Positions 1 to 4,552 of a DNA stretch of 22,681 nucleotides are shown piece by piece. The translations under genes were made by a program, and so were the position numbers. The stretch is from a virus, in IMG/VR virus record IMGVR_UViG_3300025120_000609, positions 1 through 22,681 of that record; one strand, given 5' to 3'. Below the pieces are notes generated by a model. It was not told the DNA's origin. It saw only the letters and a list, made by a program, of their open reading frames with translations, and ran no database searches. Each line of letters starts with the position of its first letter. Position 1 is the first letter of the stretch.

Positions 1-38
1 GTTATCGCCATTGGGTTAATAACTTTAAACTTCTTCAT
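1..38 (-). CDS. 5' end of a leftward gene cut by the window edge
   Basis: Only the first 12 codons are present, beginning MKKFKVINPMAI. The ATG at 38 is preceded on the minus strand by TGGAG, a few bases upstream, which is a usable ribosome binding site. The gene follows hairpin A just as its neighbours follow theirs, so it probably belongs to the same leftward unit. Function cannot be judged from so few residues. Confidence 0.6.
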   Translation of the reverse strand, partial: MKKFKVINPMAI

Positions 39-54
39 GGCAAACTCCATTATA

Positions 55-103
55 ATAATATATATAATACTTTCATATAACATTCAAGTATTATATATAT
101 TAT
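55..103 (-). repeat. Intergenic AT hairpin A (conserved-loop family)
   Basis: Perfect 16-bp arms at 55-70 and 88-103 enclose the 17-base loop TTTCATATAACATTCAA (+ strand). Loop, closing C-G pair and position directly upstream of a ribosome binding site match hairpins B, D and E, although the arm sequence differs. The stems are almost pure A/T and no U-tract follows, so it is not a normal intrinsic terminator. A role in mRNA processing, stability or translation is inferred. Confidence 0.8.
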
Positions 104-108
104 AATTA

Positions 109-843
109 TTATATGTACTTAGCTCCATTGCCATGAGCCACAATAGCAATGCTCTTGGCATTGATATCTGAACCACTACATAGCTTACAGCTATCACAGG
201 TAGTACGTCTACCTGCTTCTTCTGATGCAGGACATAATATCTCTTTGCCCTTTACCATTGCATTGACATTGTCAATAACTCTGAATGTTCTAATGCCACT
301 ATCCCATGAAGCCATAGCTTCATCTAGACTGTCGGCACTCTTCATACATAAGTCATATCTTTGATTGACTGACTGATGAGTATAACCTGTTCTACCTTTT
401 GACTTTGCCAATAAGGAATCCCAAACATAAGAAGGGATTGCAGATGGGTCACCATAAGAACCTAGTCGTATGGTTTCATCAAGTCCAAGTTCAGCAACAT
501 CTTTATGTCCTCTGACTCTTGTATAGCCACCCTTCTTGTATGTTTTCCAAACATTCAAAGGTGCTTGATAGATAGCAACATAACAAGCTCTGTCTTTGGC
601 TAACTTCCTATCGGAAGAAGGCTCAACAGCAGTTCCTCTAAGCTTACAGTCTCCACAAATAGAATAGTCCAAGCCAAGCTTATTAGCTTCACGTGGGTCT
701 ATGTCCTTGCAGAGTATCCATGTCTGTATCATGCTACCTGTCTTGCTATTAGCAGAACCTTTTTCAAAGCCTGTTGCAATCATAACAATATCTTGACCAT
801 CAATCATTGATTGACCTTCATATAAAATGTAACCATTAGCCAT
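109..843 (-). CDS. Conserved phage protein with cysteine pairs (DUF7227-like by recall)
   Basis: A 244-residue protein. The start at 843 is supported by TGGAG a few bases upstream. Visible landmarks are Cys45, a CGDC pair (Cys63, Cys66) and a C-terminal cluster (Cys204, Cys216, Cys219, Cys222), which could hold zinc or an Fe-S centre. The stretch around TWILCKDIDPREA and CGDCKLRG, then ACYVAIYQAPLNVWKTYKKG, resembles a widespread phage/plasmid family that I recall as DUF7227, of unknown function; I could not check this. It lies between hairpins A and B in the leftward unit. An enzymatic role is not evident. Confidence 0.85.
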   Translation of the reverse strand: MANGYILYEGQSMIDGQDIVMIATGFEKGSANSKTGSMIQTWILCKDIDPREANKLGLDYSICGDCKLRGTAVEPSSDRKLAKDRACYVAIYQAPLNVWKTYKKGGYTRVRGHKDVAELGLDETIRLGSYGDPSAIPSYVWDSLLAKSKGRTGYTHQSVNQRYDLCMKSADSLDEAMASWDSGIRTFRVIDNVNAMVKGKEILCPASEEAGRRTTCDSCKLCSGSDINAKSIAIVAHGNGAKYI

Positions 844-875
844 CGTAATTCTCCATTACTGTTTAAGTTATATAT

Positions 876-917
876 ATAATAAATATACTTTCATATACAT
901 TCAAGTATATTTATTAT
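876..917 (-). repeat. Intergenic AT hairpin B (conserved-loop family)
   Basis: Perfect 13-bp arms at 876-888 and 905-917 surround the 16-base loop TTTCATATACATTCAA (+ strand), identical to that of hairpin E. The right flank reads, on the minus strand, TTAGTAATATAATAATAAAT, a block shared with hairpin C. It lies between the genes at 933-1184 and 109-843. Confidence 0.85.
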
Positions 918-932
918 TATATTACTAAGTGT

Positions 933-1184
933 TTAGTACTCTCTCACTTTGTTGTGAATGTAAACATACTCTTTAATATCCAAGAGAATATCTTCATACT
1001 CTCTTTTTGCCAAGTCATTTAGACCATCTTCAAAAGAGGTATAAGTCCAAATCATTTTATTGGTAGCTATGCAAGTAAGAACACAACTCCCTTCCTTAAG
1101 GTTGGTAACCTTTTCGAGTACGTATCTGCTACCCTTTGCAATAACATCATCTGACATATTTTGATATCCAAAATTAAAACGCAT
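933..1184 (-). CDS. Small hypothetical protein
   Basis: An 83-residue protein starting at 1184, with AGGAG about 7 bases upstream of the ATG on the minus strand, so the start is well supported. I do not recognise the family. The sequence is mixed alpha/beta in character, with two cysteines near the middle (SCVLTC) and a charged C-terminal half rich in Asp, Glu, Lys and Tyr. No membrane segment or signal peptide is visible, so it is probably cytoplasmic. It lies downstream of the tRNA-Trp and its structured spacer and upstream of hairpin B. An accessory early phage function is only an inference from position. Confidence 0.75.
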   Translation of the reverse strand: MRFNFGYQNMSDDVIAKGSRYVLEKVTNLKEGSCVLTCIATNKMIWTYTSFEDGLNDLAKREYEDILLDIKEYVYIHNKVREY

Positions 1185-1219
1185 AGTAAATCTCCTAGAT
1201 TTAAGTTAATACAGTTAAA

Positions 1220-1344
1220 GAATATTAGGTGGTACATGGGTTCTTTTCACATATTACTGCTACTTCGACCATAGTATTTCTTTGCTTTTCTCCACCTAAT
1301 ATTCAAGTGAATAGTGAAAGTATCACTACTTACTTGAATATTAG
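1220..1344 (-). repeat. Structured spacer F with two mutually exclusive hairpins
   Basis: On the minus strand this lies between the tRNA-Trp and the gene at 933-1184. Arms 1296-1308 (CTAATATTCAAGT) and 1332-1344 (ACTTGAATATTAG) pair perfectly over 13 bp, and an inner TAGTGA/TCACTA stem extends that hairpin. Separately, 1220-1232 (GAATATTAGGTGG) pairs perfectly with 1292-1304 (CCACCTAATATTC). Bases 1296-1304 belong to both, so only one hairpin can form at a time. The first arm begins 2 bases after the tRNA's CCA end. Confidence 0.7.
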
Positions 1345-1346
1345 TT

Positions 1347-1420
1347 TGGCAAGGATTGTAGGAATTGAACCCACATTTTCTAGGTTGGAACTAGATGTCT
1401 TTCCATTAGACGAAATCCTC
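1347..1420 (-). tRNA. trnW: tRNA-Trp (anticodon CCA)
   Basis: The minus strand folds into a full cloverleaf. It has a 7-bp acceptor stem (GAGGATT/AATCCTT with one G-U), a 4-bp D stem (GTCT/AGAC), a 5-bp anticodon stem (TCTAG/CTAGA) with loop TTCCAAC, and a 5-bp T stem with loop TTCAATT. The anticodon CCA (1386-1388) reads UGG. Base 73 is G, the known bacterial Trp identity base, and CCA is encoded at 1347-1349. All stems are intact, so it is probably functional rather than an attachment-site remnant. It sits 23 bases past the stop codon of the gene at 1444-1716, with a dyad repeat between them. Confidence 0.93.
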
Positions 1421-1427
1421 ATAAACT

Positions 1428-1445
1428 GTCCGACATCGGACTGTT
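1428..1445 (-). repeat. Dyad repeat copy 1 (AACAGTCCGATGTCGGAC)
   Basis: An exact copy of the 18-base word on the minus strand. Its core GTCCGA-TG-TCGGAC is a dyad with 6-base arms and a 2-base centre. It spans the gap between the stop codon of the upstream gene (1444-1446) and the tRNA-Trp 5' end at 1420. A 2-base centre is too short for an RNA loop, so a protein binding site is more likely. Confidence 0.85.
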
Positions 1446-1716
1446 AGTACTCATCGGAGTAAACTTCTCCGAAGTCTTCCCACTCCTGCTCCCATGAAGG
1501 TTGACCATCATCTTCCTCTTCTTCTTCTCCGAAGTTTTCTTCCCACTCCGAAGGAGTTATCCCTGTCTTAATGAACTCTCGTTCATCAGCAGAAAGATGT
1601 GGCATAGCCACTTGGATAAGCTCCCCATCAATCCAAGATTGATATTGGTCAACAGAGACATCAATCTCCATTGAGTTAGTCTTGCCACTAATCATAGATG
1701 TTTTTGTAATCTTCAT
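1444..1716 (-). CDS. Conserved small phage protein with acidic tail
   Basis: A 90-residue protein beginning MKITKTSMISGKTNSMEIDV. The start at 1716 is chosen because AAGGAG stands 7 bases upstream; a longer reading from 1749 would begin inside a dyad repeat and has no ribosome binding site. The middle, with MPHLSADEREFIKTGITP followed by SEW, matches a short protein that I recall from many phages, function unknown. The last 35 residues are strongly acidic (a run of Glu and Asp) with three Trp, which could mimic DNA or mediate protein contacts; this is inference. It is followed by tRNA-Trp. Confidence 0.85.
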   Translation of the reverse strand: MKITKTSMISGKTNSMEIDVSVDQYQSWIDGELIQVAMPHLSADEREFIKTGITPSEWEENFGEEEEEDDGQPSWEQEWEDFGEVYSDEY

Positions 1717-1740
1717 TTGTAAACTCCTTAAGTTTAAAGT

Positions 1741-1758
1741 GTCCGACATCGGACTGTT
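1741..1758 (-). repeat. Dyad repeat copy 2 (AACAGTCCGATGTCGGAC)
   Basis: An exact 18-base copy on the minus strand, inside the 5' leader of the gene starting at 1716 and just after hairpin C in the direction of transcription. Confidence 0.85.
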
Positions 1759-1770
1759 TAAGTTATATAT

Positions 1771-1812
1771 ATAATAAATAATATTTCATTAAAATATTAT
1801 ATTATTTATTAT
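1771..1812 (-). repeat. Intergenic AT hairpin C (divergent-loop member)
   Basis: Perfect 14-bp arms at 1771-1784 and 1799-1812 surround TTCATTAAAATATT. The loop keeps TTCAT but lacks the closing C-G pair and the TTCAA end, so it is the most divergent member. Its upstream flank TTAGTAATATAATAATAAAT (minus strand) is shared with hairpin B. It lies between the genes at 1820-2035 and 1444-1716. Confidence 0.75.
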
Positions 1813-1819
1813 TATATTA

Positions 1820-2035
1820 CTAATTGTTTCTATTGATATGGATTATAAATAATCCTGTCATTAACAAAGTTAATCCCATAGCACCAATCAAACCAATAAA
1901 CATTATTCCCATAGGGAATCCTTGGTTTATTGCTTCACTCATGTAATAACCTTCCTCTTCTGATAAGGTTATCCAAGCCATTAAAGTTACAGGTATTCCT
2001 AAAAGGAATATTAATAATCCATCTAATTTACTCAT
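1820..2035 (-). CDS. Small membrane protein, two transmembrane segments
   Basis: A 71-residue protein starting at 2035, with GGAG about 7 bases upstream. Two hydrophobic stretches (about residues 5-23 and 42-66) are separated by a short acidic loop containing SEEEGYYMSE, so it should span the inner membrane twice. The start lies 1 base from the stop of the gene at 2037-2339, so the two are probably translated together. It is not beside the lysis genes, so a holin role is not favoured. Superinfection exclusion or another early membrane function is possible but unproven. Confidence 0.75.
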   Translation of the reverse strand: MSKLDGLLIFLLGIPVTLMAWITLSEEEGYYMSEAINQGFPMGIMFIGLIGAMGLTLLMTGLFIIHINRNN

Positions 2036-2036
2036 T

Positions 2037-2339
2037 TTAAACTCCGTTTAACATATCATTTAACATCTGAATAGCTTTGCTATTATCAGAGAGTCCGACA
2101 TCGGACTGTTTAACTATGTCTCCATAGTTATTTAATCTTCCATTCTTCAAAGATTCTTTGAACATTTTAGTTTCAAGTTCATTCTTTCTTGAAACATAAA
2201 CTTCCAAAGGCTCATCATGGTCTTTGACCATCTTAATCCAATTACTACGTAATGGCTTATGATTATAATTAGAACCAAAGTTCTTTTTGACATTAGTCTT
2301 GCACCAAATCTTGCCTTTTCGTATTTTGTTACCAACCAT
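2037..2339 (-). CDS. Hypothetical basic protein carrying a dyad repeat in its coding region
   Basis: A 100-residue protein starting at 2339, where AAGGAG precedes the ATG by 7 bases; an upstream in-frame start at 2381 would read through hairpin D and is rejected. The N-terminal half is rich in Lys and Asn (MVGNKIRKGKIW), suggesting nucleic-acid contact, but no known motif is visible. Residues around QSDVGLS are encoded by dyad repeat copy 3. It is followed closely by the two-TM membrane protein. I do not recognise the family. Confidence 0.7.
   Translation of the reverse strand: MVGNKIRKGKIWCKTNVKKNFGSNYNHKPLRSNWIKMVKDHDEPLEVYVSRKNELETKMFKESLKNGRLNNYGDIVKQSDVGLSDNSKAIQMLNDMLNGV
2093..2110 (-). 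repeat. Dyad repeat copy 3, inside a gene
   Basis: An exact 18-base AACAGTCCGATGTCGGAC copy on the minus strand within the gene at 2037-2339, read there as QSDVG. It is in the same reading frame as copy 4 in the next gene upstream. Confidence 0.85.
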
Positions 2340-2353
2340 TTGAAATCTCCTTA

Positions 2354-2408
2354 AGATATATATAATAATTAATACTTTCACAAATTCAAGTATTAATTAT
2401 TTATATCT
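2354..2408 (-). repeat. Intergenic AT hairpin D (conserved-loop family)
   Basis: Inner perfect 11-bp arms lie at 2365-2375 and 2390-2400, with outer 7-bp arms AGATATA/TATATCT at 2354-2360 and 2402-2408. The loop TTTCACAAATTCAA keeps both ends of the family consensus but is 2 bases shorter. The + strand closing pair C-G is kept. It lies directly upstream of the AAGGAG of the gene at 2037-2339. Confidence 0.8.
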
Positions 2409-2439
2409 CTAAATGTTAAAGTTAAAAGATAAAGTAGCA

Positions 2440-3042
2440 TTAAGCTACTTCATCTAATTGAATGTTTTCTTCGATAAGTTCTAGTTGCTCTTTTAAAGCA
2501 ACAAGGAACTCTTCTTTTGAGATACCATTGGTATCTAAAGCTAAGACTGCTTCAAAGGCTATGTCAGAAGCTGTAAGCTTCTTTTGAACCTTTGGTTCTT
2601 CTTTAGCAGACTGTCCGACATCGGACTGTTCAGAAGATTTATCTTCTATTTGAAGAATCTCTTTTTCTTCTGAAGTATCTTCTTGCTTTGGCTTGTTAGC
2701 AAAGTTATAAGCTTTTTGAAGAGCAGACAAAGAGGTAAACCTCTTCTTTGGATTTTTGTTTAACCAAGTAACTATGTTACTATGGTTTGAAAACAACCAC
2801 AAAGCTTCGCTTTTTCTTCTTTTGTCAATGGAATTAATTCCATATTTTAAAGCTAAAGCTTTACTAATCATCTTACTATTTTCAATAGTTAAGATTTGAG
2901 ACTGAAGAGAACCAAGCTGATACTCAAAGCTCTCTGTACTGAAAACCATCTTTGTAGTTTTCGTTCTCAAAGACTTTTGCTCTTTGTGATAAGTTTTAGT
3001 TAAGTTAGAACCGATAGACTGTAGAGTTGAAATGTTAGTCAT
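2440..3042 (-). CDS. Hypothetical helical protein, first gene of the leftward unit
   Basis: A 200-residue protein starting at 3042, with AAAGGA upstream on the minus strand. It is Lys/Ser/Glu-rich and mostly helical in character, with a central segment (SKALALKYGINSIDKRRKSE then LNKNPKKRFTSLSALQKAY) that could form a small DNA-binding domain, an acidic linker, and a C-terminal helix rich in Leu and Glu. The linker includes QSDVG encoded by dyad repeat copy 4. As the promoter-proximal leftward gene it may be an early regulator, but that is inference from position; I do not recognise the family. Confidence 0.75.
   Translation of the reverse strand: MTNISTLQSIGSNLTKTYHKEQKSLRTKTTKMVFSTESFEYQLGSLQSQILTIENSKMISKALALKYGINSIDKRRKSEALWLFSNHSNIVTWLNKNPKKRFTSLSALQKAYNFANKPKQEDTSEEKEILQIEDKSSEQSDVGQSAKEEPKVQKKLTASDIAFEAVLALDTNGISKEEFLVALKEQLELIEENIQLDEVA
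2613..2630 (-). repeat. Dyad repeat copy 4, inside a gene
   Basis: An exact 18-base copy on the minus strand inside the acidic linker of the gene at 2440-3042, encoding QSDVG. It is immediately followed by CAGTCTGC, so Q and S codons repeat around it. Confidence 0.85.
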
Positions 3043-3065
3043 TTATTTTCCTTTAAGTTATATTA

Positions 3066-3114
3066 ATTAAATTTAAACATCTTTCATATACATTCAAGAT
3101 GCTTTAAATTTAAT
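3066..3114 (-). repeat. Intergenic AT hairpin E (conserved-loop family)
   Basis: Left arm 3066-3081 pairs with 3098-3114 over 16 bp, with a single bulged C at about 3102. The loop TTTCATATACATTCAA is identical to that of hairpin B, while the arms (ATTAAATTTAAACATC type) are unrelated in sequence. It lies in the leader of the gene at 2440-3042, overlapping the start region of the leftward promoter candidate. Confidence 0.8.
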
Positions 3115-3141
3115 ATATAACTAATATGTTTCGATTGTCAA
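3112..3141 (-). promoter_or_regulatory. Leftward sigma70-like promoter candidate
   Basis: On the minus strand, TTGACA (3141-3136) is followed after 18 bases by TATATT (3117-3112). Transcription would start near 3105 and enter hairpin E at once. The -35 box is perfect and the -10 box matches five of six bases. It is the best leftward promoter I can see for the genes at 3042 and below. Confidence 0.55.
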
Positions 3142-3201
3142 GTGGCATCAATAGACTTTGTCGAAGTAAGTATCGACTATGTTTATTTAAGATTACTTCA
3201 A

Positions 3202-3219
3202 CAGTCCGATGTCGGACAC
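3202..3219 (+). repeat. Dyad repeat copy 5, opposite orientation
   Basis: The word reads AACAGTCCGATGTCGGAC on the plus strand (positions about 3200-3217 including flank), unlike copies 1-4, which read this way on the minus strand. It is the only copy in the non-coding control region, upstream of the leftward promoter candidate. Confidence 0.8.
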
Positions 3220-3374
3220 TTGACTTACTACCACTAGGGTAGTAAAAAAGCCATACTCCTCCTCTCCGTACTACCTCTTGTTGCAAAAATGTCACACTTC
3301 TCATCAAAGATGAATAGGAAACTGATAGTAAATGAGTTGCTTACTTAGAATAAGTAGTTGATTTTACTACATTT

Positions 3375-3392
3375 TATATGCTAAAGCATATA
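3375..3392. repeat. Small perfect hairpin
   Basis: TATATGCT (3375-3382) and AGCATATA (3385-3392) pair perfectly over 8 bp around a 2-base AA centre. A 2-base loop makes it more likely a protein-binding dyad in DNA than an RNA hairpin. No T-tract follows it on either strand. Confidence 0.5.
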
Positions 3393-3471
3393 GAACTTGG
3401 GAAGAAGTCTTCAAATCTATGACAAAAGTCTCTTTGAGATGAGAACTCTAGGCAAATCAGCACCCTAGGCA

Positions 3472-3492
3472 GGGGTCGGTGGGGGGTAGGGG
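3472..3492 (+). other. G-rich tract in AT-rich control region
   Basis: Runs of 4, 2, 6 and 4 G are separated by 1-3 bases, within a genome where G runs above 3 are scarce. The pattern could fold as a G-quadruplex or mark a replication or packaging signal. None of these is proven by the sequence. Confidence 0.45.
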
Positions 3493-3591
3493 TTATATAT
3501 GTATGTATATCTACACAGATTAGGTAAATTGACTGTTAACTACAGTAGAAACTGTGAATACATATATGTACAAGCACAGTTAAATAAAGTG

Positions 3592-3620
3592 TTGCATTTA
3601 TATCACACGTATGGTATAAT
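3592..3620 (+). promoter_or_regulatory. Rightward sigma70 promoter P1
   Basis: TTGCAT (3592-3597), a 17-base spacer and a perfect TATAAT (3615-3620). TG at 3612-3613 gives an extended -10. Spacing is optimal for host sigma70. It would drive the rightward gene cluster beginning at 3831. Confidence 0.75.
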
Positions 3621-3645
3621 CGTACATGCCTAAAAATAATTGGGG

Positions 3646-3674
3646 TTGACACGATTGGTAATTAGTGGTATAAC
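3646..3674 (+). promoter_or_regulatory. Rightward sigma70 promoter P2
   Basis: A perfect TTGACA (3646-3651), a 17-base spacer and TATAAC (3669-3674), exactly 54 bases downstream of P1. Transcription would start near 3681, just before the array at 3690-3776. The promoter before the capsid gene uses the same TTGACA and TATAAC boxes. Confidence 0.75.
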
Positions 3675-3689
3675 TTAGGGCATAATTCG

Positions 3690-3776
3690 GTTACACTTAT
3701 ATGTAACACTTAAATGTTATTACTTATTCTTGTTAAAGTCACTTAAATGTATCACTTAAATGTACACTTACTATGT
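3690..3776 (+). promoter_or_regulatory. Array of CACTTAAATGT-type sites (operator or iteron candidate)
   Basis: Copies start at 3694 (CACTTATATGT), 3707, 3740 and 3753 (all CACTTAAATGT), with a degenerate copy at 3765 (CACTTACTATGT). The spacing is 13, 33, 13 and 12 bases. The first two sit in dyads: GTTACA-N6-TGTAAC (3690-3707) and TAACA-N6-TGTTA (3704-3719). Lying just downstream of the P2 start, they could bind a repressor; alternatively they are replication iterons. Confidence 0.6.
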
Positions 3777-3830
3777 ACTCATAACGGTTAATTAAAAGAA
3801 TACTCGTAATAAACAAAAAGTTGCTTGACA

Positions 3831-4034
3831 ATGAAACGAAAATCAGTAAAACTATATACACCAGAGAATATGTTAGAATCATTCTATGATGCTATCCGTA
3901 CTAATAAACTAAAAGAGATGCATATCCCTCATAGTTCCGTATTTTATATACGTTCCCTGATAGAAGCAGACACTGGAGTGCGTTACACTCTCAAGCATGT
4001 TGAAACAGCAATGAAAGCAGAAGGAATGTTGTAA
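3831..4034 (+). CDS. Small hypothetical protein, first rightward gene
   Basis: A 67-residue protein beginning MKRKSVKLYTPENML. ATG at 3831 is preferred to an upstream TTG at 3825; neither has a clear Shine-Dalgarno site. It is basic at the N-terminus, with a likely helical C-terminal part (RSLIEADTGVRYTLKHVETA) that could be a small DNA- or protein-binding fold. I do not recognise it. Its stop overlaps the next gene's ATG by one base (TAATG), so the two are translationally coupled, both under P1/P2. Confidence 0.7.
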   Translation: MKRKSVKLYTPENMLESFYDAIRTNKLKEMHIPHSSVFYIRSLIEADTGVRYTLKHVETAMKAEGML

Positions 4035-4282
4035 TGTTTGAGACTCTCGTACTTGTTTGTGTAATAGGTACTACTAATATATGTCATACACTAGAAGATT
4101 TGGAAGGACCATATAAGACTAAACAGGAATGTATATCACGTGCTTATGAAATAGCAGCAGACCTACCAAGCTACATGCCTAATTACCAAGCTCTTAAGTA
4201 TAAATGCATAAAAGATAAAGAAACATTAGAAGGTAAAGTGAAAATACAATGGCACATGAAAATAGACGAGCAGCTTTACTAA
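4034..4282 (+). CDS. Small protein with N-terminal hydrophobic segment
   Basis: An 82-residue protein that starts on the A of the preceding stop. Residues 1-18 (METLV-like hydrophobic start, with Val, Cys, Ile) could be a signal peptide or membrane anchor. The remainder has four further Cys (CHTL, QECISR, KYKCIK), possibly disulfide-bonded after export. The pattern of a short hydrophobic start followed by KTKQEC and tyrosine-rich helices resembles a second small protein in this window, at 7620-7802. Function unknown. Confidence 0.7.
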   Translation: MFETLVLVCVIGTTNICHTLEDLEGPYKTKQECISRAYEIAADLPSYMPNYQALKYKCIKDKETLEGKVKIQWHMKIDEQLY

Positions 4283-4542
4283 AGAAACATGGACTCAAAG
4301 GTGTAAATAAACCTAAGAGAACCCCTGACCATAAGACTAAATCACATATGGTGTTAGCAGCCGAAGGGCATAGCATGAAATTAATTCGCTTTGGTCAACA
4401 AGGTGTATCAGGTGCTGGTAAAAATCCTACCACTGCAAAGGATAAGGCACGTAAGAAGAGTTATTATGCAAGACATAATGCTCAAGGTAAACCCACTACT
4501 AAGCTAAGTGCTAAGTATTGGAGTCATAAAGTCAAATGGTAG
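4249..4542 (+). CDS. Small basic phage protein ending SAKYWSHKVKW
   Basis: A 97-residue, strongly basic protein that overlaps the end of the previous gene by 34 bases in another frame. Its second half (IRFGQQGVSGAGKNPTTAKD, then RKKSYYARHNAQG and SAKYWSHKVKW) matches a pattern that I recall in small proteins of many marine and giant viruses: an FG-x-G segment, a KARH-type basic segment and a W-x5-W end. Function is unknown. The high Lys/Arg content fits nucleic-acid or virion association, which is inference. Confidence 0.8.
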   Translation: MAHENRRAALLKKHGLKGVNKPKRTPDHKTKSHMVLAAEGHSMKLIRFGQQGVSGAGKNPTTAKDKARKKSYYARHNAQGKPTTKLSAKYWSHKVKW

Positions 4543-4552
4543 GAGAACCAAT

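Larger units (their letters stand above)
3115..3830. other. Non-coding divergent control region
   Basis: About 700 bases separate the leftward and rightward genes, with no convincing coding sequence. They contain the leftward promoter candidate, dyad copy 5, a small hairpin at 3375-3392, a G-rich tract at 3472-3492, two rightward promoters (3592-3674) and an array of 11-base sites (3690-3776). This layout suits a lysis/early switch region or a replication origin. A direct CTAGGCA repeat near 3450-3471 has no assigned role. Confidence 0.7.

Noticed and set aside
1225-1272. A 15-residue leftward peptide (MVEVAVICEKNPCTT) in spacer F, possible leader peptide
   Set aside because: The nearest GGAG is 17 bases from the ATG and the peptide holds no Trp or other telling codon run.
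1347-1420. tRNA-Trp as an attP core
   Set aside because: The tRNA is complete with CCA and no integrase is seen in the window; kept as a functional tRNA.
1229-1447. A rightward 72-residue frame
   Set aside because: It runs antisense through the tRNA-Trp and structured spacer F, with no ribosome site.
55-3114. Reading the AT hairpins as intrinsic terminators
   Set aside because: Stems are nearly all A/T, loops are conserved, and no U-tract follows; they also lie directly before ribosome sites.
3110-3307. A 65-residue leftward reading frame in the control region
   Set aside because: No ribosome site, no recognisable pattern, and it crosses hairpin E, the leftward promoter candidate and dyad copy 5.
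3690-3776. The CACTTAAATGT array as a CRISPR
   Set aside because: Repeats are only 11 bases, spaced irregularly at 12-33 bases, with no unique spacers of regular length.
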